Program-made: the position numbers and the translations under genes
The notes under the pieces: generated by a model
What the model saw: only the letters and a program-made list of their open reading frames with translations
Database searches by the model: none
What the model was told of the DNA's origin: nothing
Shown: positions 38,206-48,857 of the stretch, piece by piece
Numbering within the stretch: position 1 is the first letter of the stretch
Layout of the letters: each line of letters begins with the position of its first letter
Source of the DNA: Cymbomonas tetramitiformis
Lineage: Eukaryota > Chlorophyta > Pyramimonadophyceae > Pyramimonadales > Pyramimonadaceae
Assembly: GCA_001247695.2 (NCBI GenBank)
Contig: LGRX02024693.1
Location: 36,985-100,984 of the forward strand
Reading direction: 5' to 3'
Length of the DNA stretch: 64,000 nucleotides

Positions 38206-38366
38206 ATACTAGCACTCGTATTCTTAGCGTAGTTTACATGTATCAACACGCTAGCTATTTTTGTCAACAACGAGGCATGCCAACTCCTTCATATTGTGAT
38301 GCTACCGAAGCTCGATCAGAATACGATACACACCTTAATACATGATTCGGAACGCTACACGCCATG

Positions 38367-39065
38367 CTATGCATAGAGTATAGTGCATAAGGTACTGTCT
38401 ACCTGTCTAGTATCTACCCCTGAATCCATTAACTGTGAGCGAGATGGTGTAGGTGAGTCCCGCTTTGCTGGAGGAGGAGACCTGCTCTGCACTGCCGCAA
38501 CTATTAAAGCACACACAGCTATGAATCCGCAGAGTGCGAAGAGGCCTGTCATGCTTGACAAAGATATTGGAGGTGTCTCTTCGTTTTCCTGATTCCCTTT
38601 CTCCTGATCACAGGAGCTTTCTAGGCGAAAGTCCCGTTGCATCAGATCCACGTAGCTTAGTTGATTGTATAGATGGACCATGGAAGAGCTCAAGTTGGCA
38701 GCCAGCTCAGCTTGGCCTGGGACAAAGACGAAATAAATCGAGCCCGAGAATGGAAAGAGTCTGATCCATGGACGCTCTCGAAAGGTGCACAAATTCTCCT
38801 CCCACGTGGTATACTCATGTAGGGCGATTTCATCGTCTATCCATACGTCCACTTTCCCCTCAAGCACCTGTGCATGACAGAACTCGAGGGGACATGGACC
38901 CCAGTTTCGGATTTTGCAATGATCAGGGGAGACGATATCCTTTACATAGTCCCTCAGCTTGGACGGTATCACGACGGCCTCGCCAGTGTCCCTGTCGGTC
39001 GCAATCGTGTCGTACCATGTAATGGAGCAAGCAACGGCCTCACTCAGATCCCCAACCTTCTCCGG
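38367..39065 (-). pseudogene. Truncated glutamate receptor copy (unit 3, 860-bp type)
   Basis: Same content as unit 5 from the CCGGAGAAGG point to the stop at 38367, including the Tyr variant. No M1-M3 and no start codon in a sensible context. Essentially identical to the 3' end of the intact gene. Confidence 0.75.
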
Positions 39066-39123
39066 ATACTAGCACTCGTATTCTTAGCGTAGTTTACATG
39101 TATCAACACGCTAGCTATTTTTG

Positions 39124-39918
39124 TCAACAACGAGGCATGCCAACTCCTTCATATTGTGATGCTACCGAAGCTCGATCAGAATACGATACACACCTTAATA
39201 CATGATTCGGAACGCTATACGCCATGCTATGCATAGAGTATAAGGTACTGTCTACCTGTCTAGTATCTACCCCTGAATCCATTAACTGTGAGCGAGATGG
39301 TGTAGGTGAGTCCCGCTTTGCTGGAGGAGGAGACCTGCTCTGCACTGCCGCAACTATTAAAGCACACACAGCTATGAATCCGCAGAGTGCGAAGAGGCCT
39401 GTCATGCTTGACAAAGATATTGGAGGTGTCTCTTCGTTTTCCTGATTCCCTTTCTCCTGATCACAGGAGCTTTCTAGGCGAAAGTCCCGTTGCATCAGAT
39501 CCACGTAGCTTAGTTGATTGGATAGATGGACCATGGAAGAGCTCAAGTTGGCAGCCAGCTCAGCTTGGCCTGGGACAAAGACGAAATAAATCGAGCCCGA
39601 GAATGGAAAGAGTCTGATCCATGGACGCTCTCGAAAGGTGCACAAATTCTCCTCCCACGTGGTATACTCATGTAGGGCGATTTCATCGTCTATCCATACG
39701 TCCACTTTCCCCTCAAGCACCTGTGCATGACAGAACTCGAGGGGACATGGACCCCAGTTTCGGATTTTGCAATGATCAGGGGAGACGATATCCTTTACAT
39801 AGTCCCTCAGCTTGGACGGTATCACGACGGCCTCGCCAGTGTCCCTGTCGGTCGCAATCGTGTCGTACCATGTAATGGAGCAAGCAACGGCCTCACTCAG
39901 ATCCCCAACCTTCTCCGG
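39124..39918 (-). pseudogene. Truncated glutamate receptor copy (unit 4, 853-bp type)
   Basis: Contains the S2 half, M4 and tail of the receptor on the minus strand. A TAG lies in frame just upstream of the unit's start, and M1, pore and M3 are absent. The seven-base deletion shifts the frame near the end, so the tail runs on to a new stop at 39124 with a different C-terminus (ending GVGMPRC). It could serve only as an alternative 3' exon. Confidence 0.75.
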
Positions 39919-40079
39919 ATACTAGCACTCGTATTCTTAGCGTAGTTTACATGTATCAACACGCTAGCTATTTTTGTCAACAACGAGGCATGCCAACTCC
40001 TTCATATTGTGATGCTACCGAAGCTCGATCAGAATACGATACACACCTTAATACATGATTCGGAACGCTACACGCCATG

Positions 40080-41920
40080 CTATGCATAGAGTATAGTGCA
40101 TAAGGTACTGTCTACCTGTCTAGTATCTACCCCTGAATCCATTAACTGTGAGCGAGATGGTGTAGGTGAGTCCCGCTTTGCTGGAGGAGGAGACCTGCTC
40201 TGCACTGCCGCAACTATTAAAGCACACACAGCTATGAATCCGCAGAGTGCGAAGAGGCCTGTCATGCTTGACAAAGATATTGGAGGTGTCTCTTCGTTTT
40301 CCTGATTCCCTTTCTCCTGATCACAGGAGCTTTCTAGGCGAAAGTCCCGTTGCATCAGATCCACGTAGCTTAGTTGATTGTATAGATGGACCATGGAAGA
40401 GCTCAAGTTGGCAGCCAGCTCAGCTTGGCCTGGGACAAAGACGAAATAAATCGAGCCCGAGAATGGAAAGAGTCTGATCCATGGACGCTCTCGAAAGGTG
40501 CACAAATTCTCCTCCCACGTGGTATACTCATGTAGGGCGATTTCATCGTCTATCCATACGTCCACTTTCCCCTCAAGCACCTGTGCATGACAGAACTCGA
40601 GGGGACATGGACCCCAGTTTCGGATTTTGCAATGATCAGGGGAGACGATATCCTTTACATAGTCCCTCAGCTTGGACGGTATCACGACGGCCTCGCCAGT
40701 GTCCCTGTCGGTCGCAATCGTGTCGTACCATGTAATGGAGCAAGCAACGGCCTCACTCAGATCCCCAACCTTCTCCGGTCCGTTTGCTGTGTAAACTGAG
40801 CGGGTGAATATCGATGCGAGATTCGCCGTGTATGTTGCCAATAAAATCACCACCAGAATGAGAACGCTAACTCGGAGGATGCGCTCTGGCGTCGAAGCCC
40901 AATCGTAGTCATCGCCTTGAAGCAACACTGCGAGGGAGTGATACAGCGCCTGCGCACCCTCTCGAACCACGACCATTTTGGCCACCCCTTTCCAGTTGAG
41001 CTCTCTCAGCTTGTCAGCCCCCGAGACGTCGCTCCCATCCCTCTGCAGCAAGCGCAGTGTCACCTTCATTATCGCTATTACTAGAACGCATCCACCAAGC
41101 GCGAACCATAAGTCGGTCGTAAAGGGATCTAAGAACCTCCATAGCTGCGTGTTAGCCTTGCTTTGTCGTACAACGGCCCCTGTGTTGCTTCGATAAAGTG
41201 GCTGGGAGTAGACATACGCAGTGCCAAGCCCCCACAACTGCGGCAAGACCCCAGTCCACCACGCTTGCATCACTTGTCACACCCCAGAGCCTGCAACAAG
41301 ACCCCATTCCTTCACGCCTGTGGCAAGACCCCAGTCCCCGATGCCTACTGCAAGACTCTAGTACCCTGCGCCTGCGGCGAGGCTCGCCGCTCCCCACCTA
41401 CTCCAAATTCACCCGTGAACGACCAGACATGCTGCAAGTTCATCATTCTGCATCCCACTGCCTTCTTTCAACGTGATGAGGCAAACAGAAAAGCTGCTCG
41501 TGGATTTACCTGACCATTACCGAAGTGAGGCCGTGTCCCAAATTCATGAGAATCAAACGAATACTCCATAAATGCGTCGAGAGTGCCGTTTGCTATCGAA
41601 TCTAAGGCCGTGGTATAGGTAAATAGACTGAAGTAGGTGTATGTGAACGCCAAGTCCATAGCGAGCAGATCAACGACGCTCGCGAGGTGCCCAGTTATGC
41701 GCATCTCTTGAAGCTCACCAATCACTCGACGGTTTTCGTCCTCAGGATGTGATACATTCCAATACGGTGAGTAGTCCCCGTTCCAAATTCCCAAGCGGAT
41801 ATGCCTTCCCATACAGGCTCCGCGAACGGGACTCGGATTCACCGCACCGTTAACAGCGTTGCGGTTGCTGATGCGACCAAGGAGCGCGAGGAACAACAAA
41901 GAGAGGCCGGGCCGACTCAT
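40080..41920 (-). CDS. Ionotropic glutamate receptor-like channel, 522 aa
   Basis: Ligand-gated cation channel subunit of the plasma membrane. Exons 41510-41920 and 40080-41237 join in phase 0 (GT/AG). The ATG at 41920 opens a signal peptide (MSRPGLSLLFLALLG). S1 ligand-binding half: residues about 30-175. M1 about 179-200, re-entrant pore loop about 232-247 (ALYHSLAVLLQGDDYDW), M3 about 256-281 with the gate signature TYTANLASI, S2 about 290-460, and M4 about 462-483, followed by a Pro/Ser-rich tail. There is no amino-terminal ATD, so the layout resembles minimal receptors of the GluR0 type with M4 added. The ligand cannot be predicted. Four truncated copies of its 3' part lie immediately downstream. 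The intron's acceptor is embedded in a minisatellite. Confidence 0.85.
41236..41380 (-). repeat. Intronic minisatellite copying the 3' splice site
   Basis: On the minus strand, the exon-2 acceptor is the end of GGGGTCTTGCCGCAG (41238-41252). Upstream in the intron come GGGGTCTTGTTGCAG, GGGGTCTTGCCACAG, GAGTCTTGCAG and CCTCGCCGCAG. That makes four or five units of about 27-40 bp, each ending in an AG acceptor-like context. Confidence 0.75.
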
Positions 41921-42179
41921 GAGGCGTGAGTCAAGCGCGGGGCTGAAAAATAATGTACAAGCAGACTGCCGGAGGGTTGCTACCCCTAGGCAGCCGCTTG
42001 AGCGCCGCGCCAATGATGAGTTGGAGGAGGACCGCGAAAACTGGCCAAGACAACGCCAACAAGTGTAACTGCAGTGTGGAGGGCGGCGTTTTCAGTACCG
42101 CTAGGTGAAACGATTTCTAACACGCGATTTCACTATATCCACCTGGTGCGTCTCACTTCTTCCCAGTGACGAAGAAGGG

Positions 42180-42217
42180 TATATATATATATATAAGGTG
42201 AATATATATATATATAG
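42180..42217. repeat. (TA)n microsatellite upstream of the receptor gene
   Basis: Two at runs separated by aaggtga lie 260-300 bp upstream of the receptor ATG. The runs are inverted copies of each other and could form a hairpin or contribute to the promoter. That is speculation. Confidence 0.6.
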
Positions 42218-42869
42218 TTCTTCTAGAGACGGGCGGAAGGAGAGTAAAGCAGACTAAGACATCTGACAATAAAATACTTAGGGTTTTATGTCAGACGGTC
42301 GGGTCAATGTCGGGTCGGATCGGAAACAGCCTGAAGTGACATGACATTGACACCACAGTGAATGGCATTTGGCAATCGAATGGGATTGCCATTGCATGGT
42401 CGAGGTCGACATTCTCAGATGACATTTTCCTCGCGGCTATGGATATCATATGGAGTGGGGTACGCTAGTCTGAAAATGTGGTCTCAGAATTGGATTTAGA
42501 CCCCTGGATCGTTAGCAGTGTGCGTTGACCCGATCGATTTTAGCGTTGACCAAGCCTTGTCCAGACCTAGGGTTTTCCCGAAATTGGCTAATTTTGCTGG
42601 CCGCTGATCCATGCTGTTACTGTAATAGATAGTTTGAAACATATCCCTACCAAATAGGGACGGGTCCATGTGATTCACAAATCACATGGACCCCACATGG
42701 ACCTCACGTGGACCCCCGTGGACTTGGAATGGACCTCTCACGGGGGACTAGATATCCTGTATTGCCCCCTGTATGACATTCCTCGATGCATGTGACAGAT
42801 GACTGCATTATTCGGCTCGAGACCGCGAGTCACAACAATAGAGACCGCGAGCCACGTGTTAGAGAAATA

Positions 42870-44579
42870 TGATGAAGAAAGAGATATATATGAGTATATA
42901 TATATATATAACTGCAGGGGCGGAAACGGACTACGTTCGGGCTTCCGGTAGTGTGCTAAGGTAGATAATAAAATACCGGATAGTGTTTTATTGTCTATCT
43001 GAGGGACAGACAGACAGGCTGGCAAGGTGCAAGTGACACTACACGGCGAGGGGTGACACAGGAAGAGACAGTCACCCCCAATTTATGGGGGGGCGAAAGT
43101 CAGTCTCTCCATGACACCACCTCACCCCGAAGGTGTGAGGTGTCACGATGCTAACTTGCCAGGCCAGGCCTAACATCCTACGGCAGGCACGAAGGCAAAA
43201 CCCTAAGGAAACATACATCATGTGAGACCCATGGGGTGCTTTCCAACCCAACTAGCGGTGGCTCCGCCTGCGTTGGTCTCTAGATGCGTGCTCTAGGGGC
43301 TTATGCCCATGCATGTGCTGCGGGGATAACTACTCCCGCAGGCCGACCGCCGACACTAGGCTCCAGCTGTCGAGGGGGGATGGCGGCGGCGTTCTCGATT
43401 GCGGAACAAGACGAGCGCCGCCAAGACGAGGTCAACCAACGCCCACGCGGTGTGGGGCAACGGCGGGTGGCACCACCAGAGCGCTTGCGTCAATGAAGAG
43501 GAGGCAGGGAGGTGGAAGGTGAAAAATGCGGCGAGGGGGCGCGATTGTGCGAATGGGAGCAAGGTCGAGAGGAATGATAGGGAGGGGGAAGGCAAGTGCG
43601 ATGGCACCACCAGGCGCCACTAGGTGGCGGCCAAGGGGTGTGCATGGCGAAGGCGACGAAGGTGGAGAGGCGAAGTCGCACGAGTCAAAGCGCGTGTCGC
43701 CGATGATGCAGGTGTTGGAGTCATAATTGGTGCTTGGCGTGGAAGCACCACCAAGCACCACCAGACCATAGCCAGCGGTAAAAAGTTGCCGATGTCCTCG
43801 GAAAGATGCCAGGGCAGCACGAATAGCGGCCACGCGTGCACGCTGGTGCGCGGTGGACATGGCCGACAGCAGGCTGTAGAATTCTGCGATACCCTTATAG
43901 GGTTCCGAAGCAAAGACCCAACTTTTCGTAAAATTAACAATTTCAAGCGATGAAAAAGTCAAATTGGGGTGAATTTTGACGGGGAAGACGCCGGTGACGT
44001 CAAAAAAGTCGTGCGGTAAGCCAATTTTCCTGCAGGAACGGTGCTGCTGTCCAGAGAAGCAAAGGCGATGGAGATAATGTCGAACACGTAGCTTGCGCGT
44101 ACGCAAAAAGTTGTAGGGTGCCGGTGCTACCCCGCGCTCGGATGGTTCAACGAGCAAAATGTCCTCGGCCGCGATCGTCAACGGTGGCCAAAGATGAGGA
44201 GAGGCTGGTGCCGAATGTGCGAAGCTGGTGCTTGACGCCAAAAAAATGTTGCGAGAGGCGCTGGTGCAGCCCCAAGGACCAAAGCCGCCTACCAAATGCC
44301 ACGGACACAATCCAAGTGGTACAGGCCCATAACCTGATGAAGAAAGAGATATATATGAGTATATATATATATATAACTGCAGGGGCGGAAACGGACTACG
44401 TTCGGGCTTCCGGTAGTGTGCTAAGGTAGATAATAAAATACCGGATAGTGTTTTATTGTGTATCTGAGGGACAGACAGACAGGCTGGCAAGGTGCAAGTG
44501 ACACTACACGGCGAGGGGTGACACAGGAAGAGACAGTCACCCCCAATTTATGGGGGGGCGAAAGTCAGTCTCTCCATGA
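42870..44579. mobile_element. Miniature LTR retrotransposon (TRIM-like), 1.7 kb
   Basis: Two direct repeats of about 245 bp, 42870-43114 and 44336-44579, begin tgatgaagaaagag and end ctctccatga. They differ at very few positions. The pair is flanked by AAATA on both sides (42865-42869 and 44580-44584), a 5-bp target duplication typical of LTR-element integration. The 1.2-kb interior has no gag, protease, reverse transcriptase or integrase. A long minus-strand frame crosses interior and LTR but shows no known domain. A primer-binding site and polypurine tract were not recognised. High LTR identity implies recent insertion. Confidence 0.8.
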
Positions 44580-46075
44580 AAATAATAATAATAAAACATT
44601 TACGCTAGCAAAGGGGACAAACTCCTGAGAGTGCGGTATCCCTGCAAAGCAGGCTAGTGAAAACATCAGGGGCTACTCCCTCTGCTATAGCGCGCCCACA
44701 AAGGGGCTCAGCCCACTTTTCAGCAGGGTGACATCTAGAGAAAAAGCTAAGTGCTAGGCAAAAAAAACTCTAGAGGATGGAGAAGCAGCCATGGCCGGGT
44801 GAGTGGAGGGGAGGCTGAATCTGAGCGGTGGGGAGGGAAGTCGAAGAATAAAGGGGGTATTTGGAGACGTTGAGGAAGGGGGTTCGGGGTGGGCGGGGAG
44901 AGGGGGTGGAGGGAGGGGAGGGGGACGGCCCCTCCCCTTGGGGGCACGGAACCATCTTTTATTGCAAGACTTTTGAAAATTATTGCAGGAGGGTTTGAAG
45001 AAAGTCGTTTGACTGTTGCACAGCTTCTGTTTCTGTCATGGTTTCACTGCTCGAGATGTCAACTGTATGCGGGTCAGTGTTTAAGGTGGTGGTGGTGTTT
45101 AATAGAAACACGTCTCGCCTATTTTTGGTGTGTTGCCTACAAATTCTTGAAAGTTTTTTAAGGAGAGGTTTAATCTTGCCACGGGGAACACCTATCGTGT
45201 TGAGGACAGTACCAAAATGAGGAGGGAGGTATCCCATGAGTGTGAGAACTTTGGGCCATTTCACGGTGCTTATGAAGGGCTTGGAATTTGCGTTGGTGAT
45301 TGTTGTGTCGTGGTGACCACCATAATAAGGCTCAACATCACTCTGATGATAGGGAGGGTCTTGAGTGGGCCATGGGCAAAGCGAAGAAGGAAGTACTTTG
45401 TCGCTTTCGTTCAGAACTTCATTCCAAATATCAGGGCGCTGACTCCTGTGTATTCTAGCCTCTTCTCCGTGATTCTGGACTTAGGAAGGACGTTGAGGAA
45501 CCATCTGGCAATCTTTTTCTGTGTAGGCCTCCAGTCAAAGGCTGGTTGAGTAACACTGGGTGCACTGTCTATAGCTATGATAACGACATCCGAAAAGTCA
45601 TCCTTATAGCATCCGCCACCTGGAAGAACGTAGGGGTCATCACCCGTCCAATAACCATGTGGGATAAATGGAATAGTGTTATGCGGAAATCTGAAAACAC
45701 GTTTAAAGCCTTTATCAAAGCATCTTTTTTGGTTTTTGGGAGACAGCGGAAGAATCCATGTTCCTGAAAATCCAGGGACGGTGTTGGCCGCTTTATGTCC
45801 CATTTCCAAGGTAGTCATAACCGCCGAAGATTTGCCCTTATCCTTCCCATCAAAGGGGGGATTTCCGTAAACGATTCTGCCAATACCTGTTATCGGGTCC
45901 ACGTAGGCATCCCAAGCGAGACCAGCAAAGCCGATTTTCCCATGATGGCAGAAGGGCCTGAGGGCTTTTTTCATTCTTGTGGTGGGTATGCATCTTCTCG
46001 AGTGAATTCTAGCGTAGGGTGGGCATTTAGTGGGTTGGAGAAAAGTTCACAGCCGTTTTTGTCAAGGTTTCTGTC

Positions 46076-47984
46076 GGTAAACGATATTTGACACGAAGTG
46101 GGAACTGATTCCGCGCGATCGAGATGTCATCAGACCTGAGACAGGTCGTCATCGTCATTTCGCCGGATCCGAGGTGCCACCGCTCCGAGGTGCACATGGT
46201 AAAGCTGCGAACGGAAGGTCAAAGGCAAAGGGAAAGGCCAAGGGTTTAAGATTTAGCGGCAGTAGGAATAGTTTTCAGAAGCATATGGAAAGTATTCTAG
46301 TGCTTCTGAAAACTATTCCTACTTCTTCTATATCCTAAACCCTTTGACTTTCCTTTTACTGCTGCACGCGACCGGCAAGCATCTTTGAAACTTCCGAGTT
46401 TCAAAGATGCGTTTTGTATTTTGGGTGCACCCTAAAATTACAAAACAGCCGAGCGCTTCCCGTTTGTGCGGGATATTCACATGTATTCCATGAAATATTT
46501 CGTATGAATTAACACACATGCACACGCAGGGGAAACCCTCGGCTGCTTGGCATCTTTGGGTTTGGGTTCGAACCCAAACTCGAACCCAAAACATCTGCCT
46601 TAGAAACAAATTGCGCGTTTCGCGCACAAGTAACTTGAAGCCTTGAGCTTCAGGTAACTTAAAGATATATCCCTTGGCAGTATTTGTGCCAAGCTTCGTG
46701 CTCTAGGACGCACGGGAAGCCCTCGGCTGTTTGGCATCTTTGCGTTTGGGTTCGAACCCAAACCCAAACCCAAAACATCTGCCTTAGAAATAAATTGCGC
46801 GTTTCGCGCACAAGTAACTTGAAGCCTTGAGCTTCAGGTAACTTAAAGATATGTATCTTGGCAGTATTTGTGCCAAGTTTCGTGCTCTAGGACGCACGGG
46901 AAGCCCTCGGCTGTTTGGCATCTTTGAGTTTGGGTTCGAACCCAAACCCAAAACATCTGCCTTAGAAACAAATTGCGCGTTTCGCGCACAAGTAACTTGA
47001 AGCCTTGAGCTTCAGGTAACTTAAAGATATGTACCTTGTCAGTATTTGTGCCAAGTTTCGTGCTCTAGGACGCACGGGAAGCCCTCGGCTGTTTGGCATC
47101 TTTGGGTTTGGGTGTCACGTTCGAACCCAAACCCAAAACATCTGCCTTAGAAATAAATTGCGCGTTTCGCGCACAAGTAACTTGAAGCCTTGAGCTTCAG
47201 GTAACTTAAAGATATGTATCTTGGCAGTATTTGTGCCAAGTTTCGTGCGCTAGGACGCACGGGAAGCCCTCGGCTGTTTGGCATCTTTGGGTTTGGGTAC
47301 GTTCGAACCCAAACCCAAAGGCAAAGGCATAGGACAGTTTCGTAGATTCTGTCCCGATGCCTTCGCAACCTCGCATGCTAACTCATATCATAATGAATAT
47401 TCAACATTCAAGCGATGGATACCCCACGCCAACGGGAAGCGCTCGGCTGATTTGTTATTTGGGTATGCGCACCCAAATGACCAAAAACGCATCTTTGAAA
47501 CTAACGAGTTTCAAAGATGCGTGGCCGATGCCTTCGTGCTTATGTGTATATTTCATATGAAATATGCCATGGAATAAATGTGAATATCCCGCACAAACGG
47601 GAAGCGCTCGGCTGTTTTGTAATTTTAGGGTGCACCCAAAATACAAAACGCATCTTTGAAACTCGGAAGTTTCAAAGATGCTTGCCGGTCGCGTGCAGCA
47701 GTAAAAGGCAAGGCAAAGGGTTTAGGATATAGAAGAAGTAGGAATAGTTTTCAGAAGCACTAGAATACTTTTCATATGCTTCTGAAAACTATTCCTACTG
47801 CCGCTAAATCTTAAACCCTTTGCCTTCCCCTTTGCCTTTGACCTTCCGTTCGCAGCTTTACCATGTGCACCTCGCAGCGGTGGCACCTCGGATCCGGCGA
47901 AATGACGATGACGACCTGTCTCAGGTCTGATGACATCTCGATCGCGCGGAATCAGTTCCCACTTCGTGTCAAATATCGTTTACC
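46076..47984. mobile_element. Long-TIR element, 1.9 kb, with 8-bp target duplication
   Basis: Terminal inverted repeats of about 430 bp, roughly 97% identical, begin GGTAAACGATATTTGACAC and end in its inverse. TTTCTGTC flanks both sides (46068-46075 and 47985-47992), a perfect 8-bp target duplication. Removing the element and one copy of that octamer rejoins the host reading frame (Val-Asp-Asp-Arg-Asn-Leu-Asp). The arms contain smaller palindromes (aggaatagttttcagaagca with its inverse; catctttgaaacttccgag). There is no transposase. The 8-bp duplication fits hAT, P, Merlin or some Mutator-like elements, and the long arms resemble foldback types. Confidence 0.85.
46529..47330 (+). repeat. Internal 180-bp tandem repeats of the long-TIR element
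   Basis: Four full and one partial copies of a unit of about 180 bp. Each has gggaagccctcggctgtttg, a short inverted gggtttgggttcgaaccca block, aattgcgcgtttcgcgcaca and cttgagcttcaggtaactta. They fill the centre of the element between its arms. Confidence 0.85.
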
Positions 47985-48857
47985 TTTCTGTCATCCACCA
48001 AAATATCTAAGAGGCTTCTTCTGATTGCGTAGCAGTTTTTAGGATCTCCCGATTCAAACCTACATGCATTGAGTGCTTCATGAATATCGTGTGCCCTATT
48101 CGAGTACTCCGCAAGTGAGCATGGGACTGCTTTGTTGGAAAGGCGGTGCCAAGCCAAAAGTTTCCAAAACTCTTTCTTTTGGACATATTGGAGTTCGGGA
48201 TATTTAATTGTTCCCGTAACATGGTCCACTTCGGGCTTTAGCGGTCACAGCAATGGTATTCTTTTTTGAACTTGATGGACGGTACATGCTAGCTTCCGGG
48301 AGAGCGTGTAAGTATAATTCCTCATGCATTTCCTGTCTTAGGTCAGCAAGTGGAAAAAGTTTCGATGGCTGTGTTTTGATGTATGTGGTACCTTTTCCAG
48401 GGTTTAGTAGTTTGGGCTTTTCTGAGATTTCTTCAGCGATGATTTTCCTTAGTTCGCTATCTTGGGTTGTTCTAAGACTATACAAACTATTATTATGTCC
48501 TGAGCATTCAAGTTGGATGTGTTCGAAGGTGCATTTTGTATTCTGTTGGCAGTAGGGGCAGTTTTCAGTCCCGATTTTCCCCAGTTTAAATAAACGTGCT
48601 GGAGAGGCTTGAAGACCCAGGAGTTCTCTGCTTCTAGACGCGGTGAAAGCTTTAGGTGTTATTTTGGAAATATCTTTACGTGGGGGCGGTGTTATTCTCG
48701 TTGAGCATTCTCAGGTACTTCCCTTGAGACCGTAGAGTTCTCCAATTATGATAGTGGGCTTTAGGATTGTCCTGCCCATGTCCCGCAACTCCTAAAAGTT
48801 GTAAATGTTACATTATGCATGTGACCACTTTGTGACATCCGAGCTTTTTGCGACGGC

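Larger units (their letters stand above)
36493..40778 (-). repeat. Tandem array of the glutamate receptor 3' half: 860/853/860/853/860 bp
   Basis: Five head-to-tail units: 36493-37352, 37353-38205, 38206-39065, 39066-39918 and 39919-40778. Units 2 and 4 lack seven bases (agtgcat) present near the end of the reading frame in units 1, 3 and 5, and carry cgctatacg instead of cgctacacg. One further site (gattggatag or gattgtatag) gives Ser in units 1, 2 and 4 and Tyr in units 3 and 5. Unit 5 is the 3' part of the intact receptor gene. The other units start at the same CCGGAGAAGG point and lack the channel's first transmembrane segments. Confidence 0.95.
44980..48790 (-). pseudogene. Decayed retroelement 3' part: RNase H-like end, Cys/His knuckle, NPPF methyltransferase
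   Basis: Reading on the minus strand from 48790, a piece with VAGHGQDN (like the last RNase H motif) is followed by a C-x2-C...H-x4-C knuckle (CPYCQQNTKCTFEHIQLEC). After at least one frameshift comes a conserved-looking domain with VYGNPPFDGKDKG, GTWILPLSPKNQ and FIPHGYWTGDDP. The NPPF tetrapeptide is motif IV of adenine-N6 methyltransferases, and the surrounding pattern recalls the PCIF1-type family. That assignment is an inference. A 1.9-kb element at 46076-47984 splits the domain, and another frameshift lies near 45975. A further frame 45264-44980 continues the same protein. The 5' part of the element is absent. Confidence 0.55.

Noticed and set aside
37055..40735. Plus-strand frames repeated in each receptor unit
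   Set aside because: They are antisense to the conserved S2 and M4 coding sequence and are identical between units simply because the units are.
43432..44490. 352-codon minus-strand frame in the miniature LTR element
   Set aside because: It runs through the LTR itself and encodes low-complexity Pro/Ser/Ala sequence with no domain. I treat it as a composition effect, not a gene.
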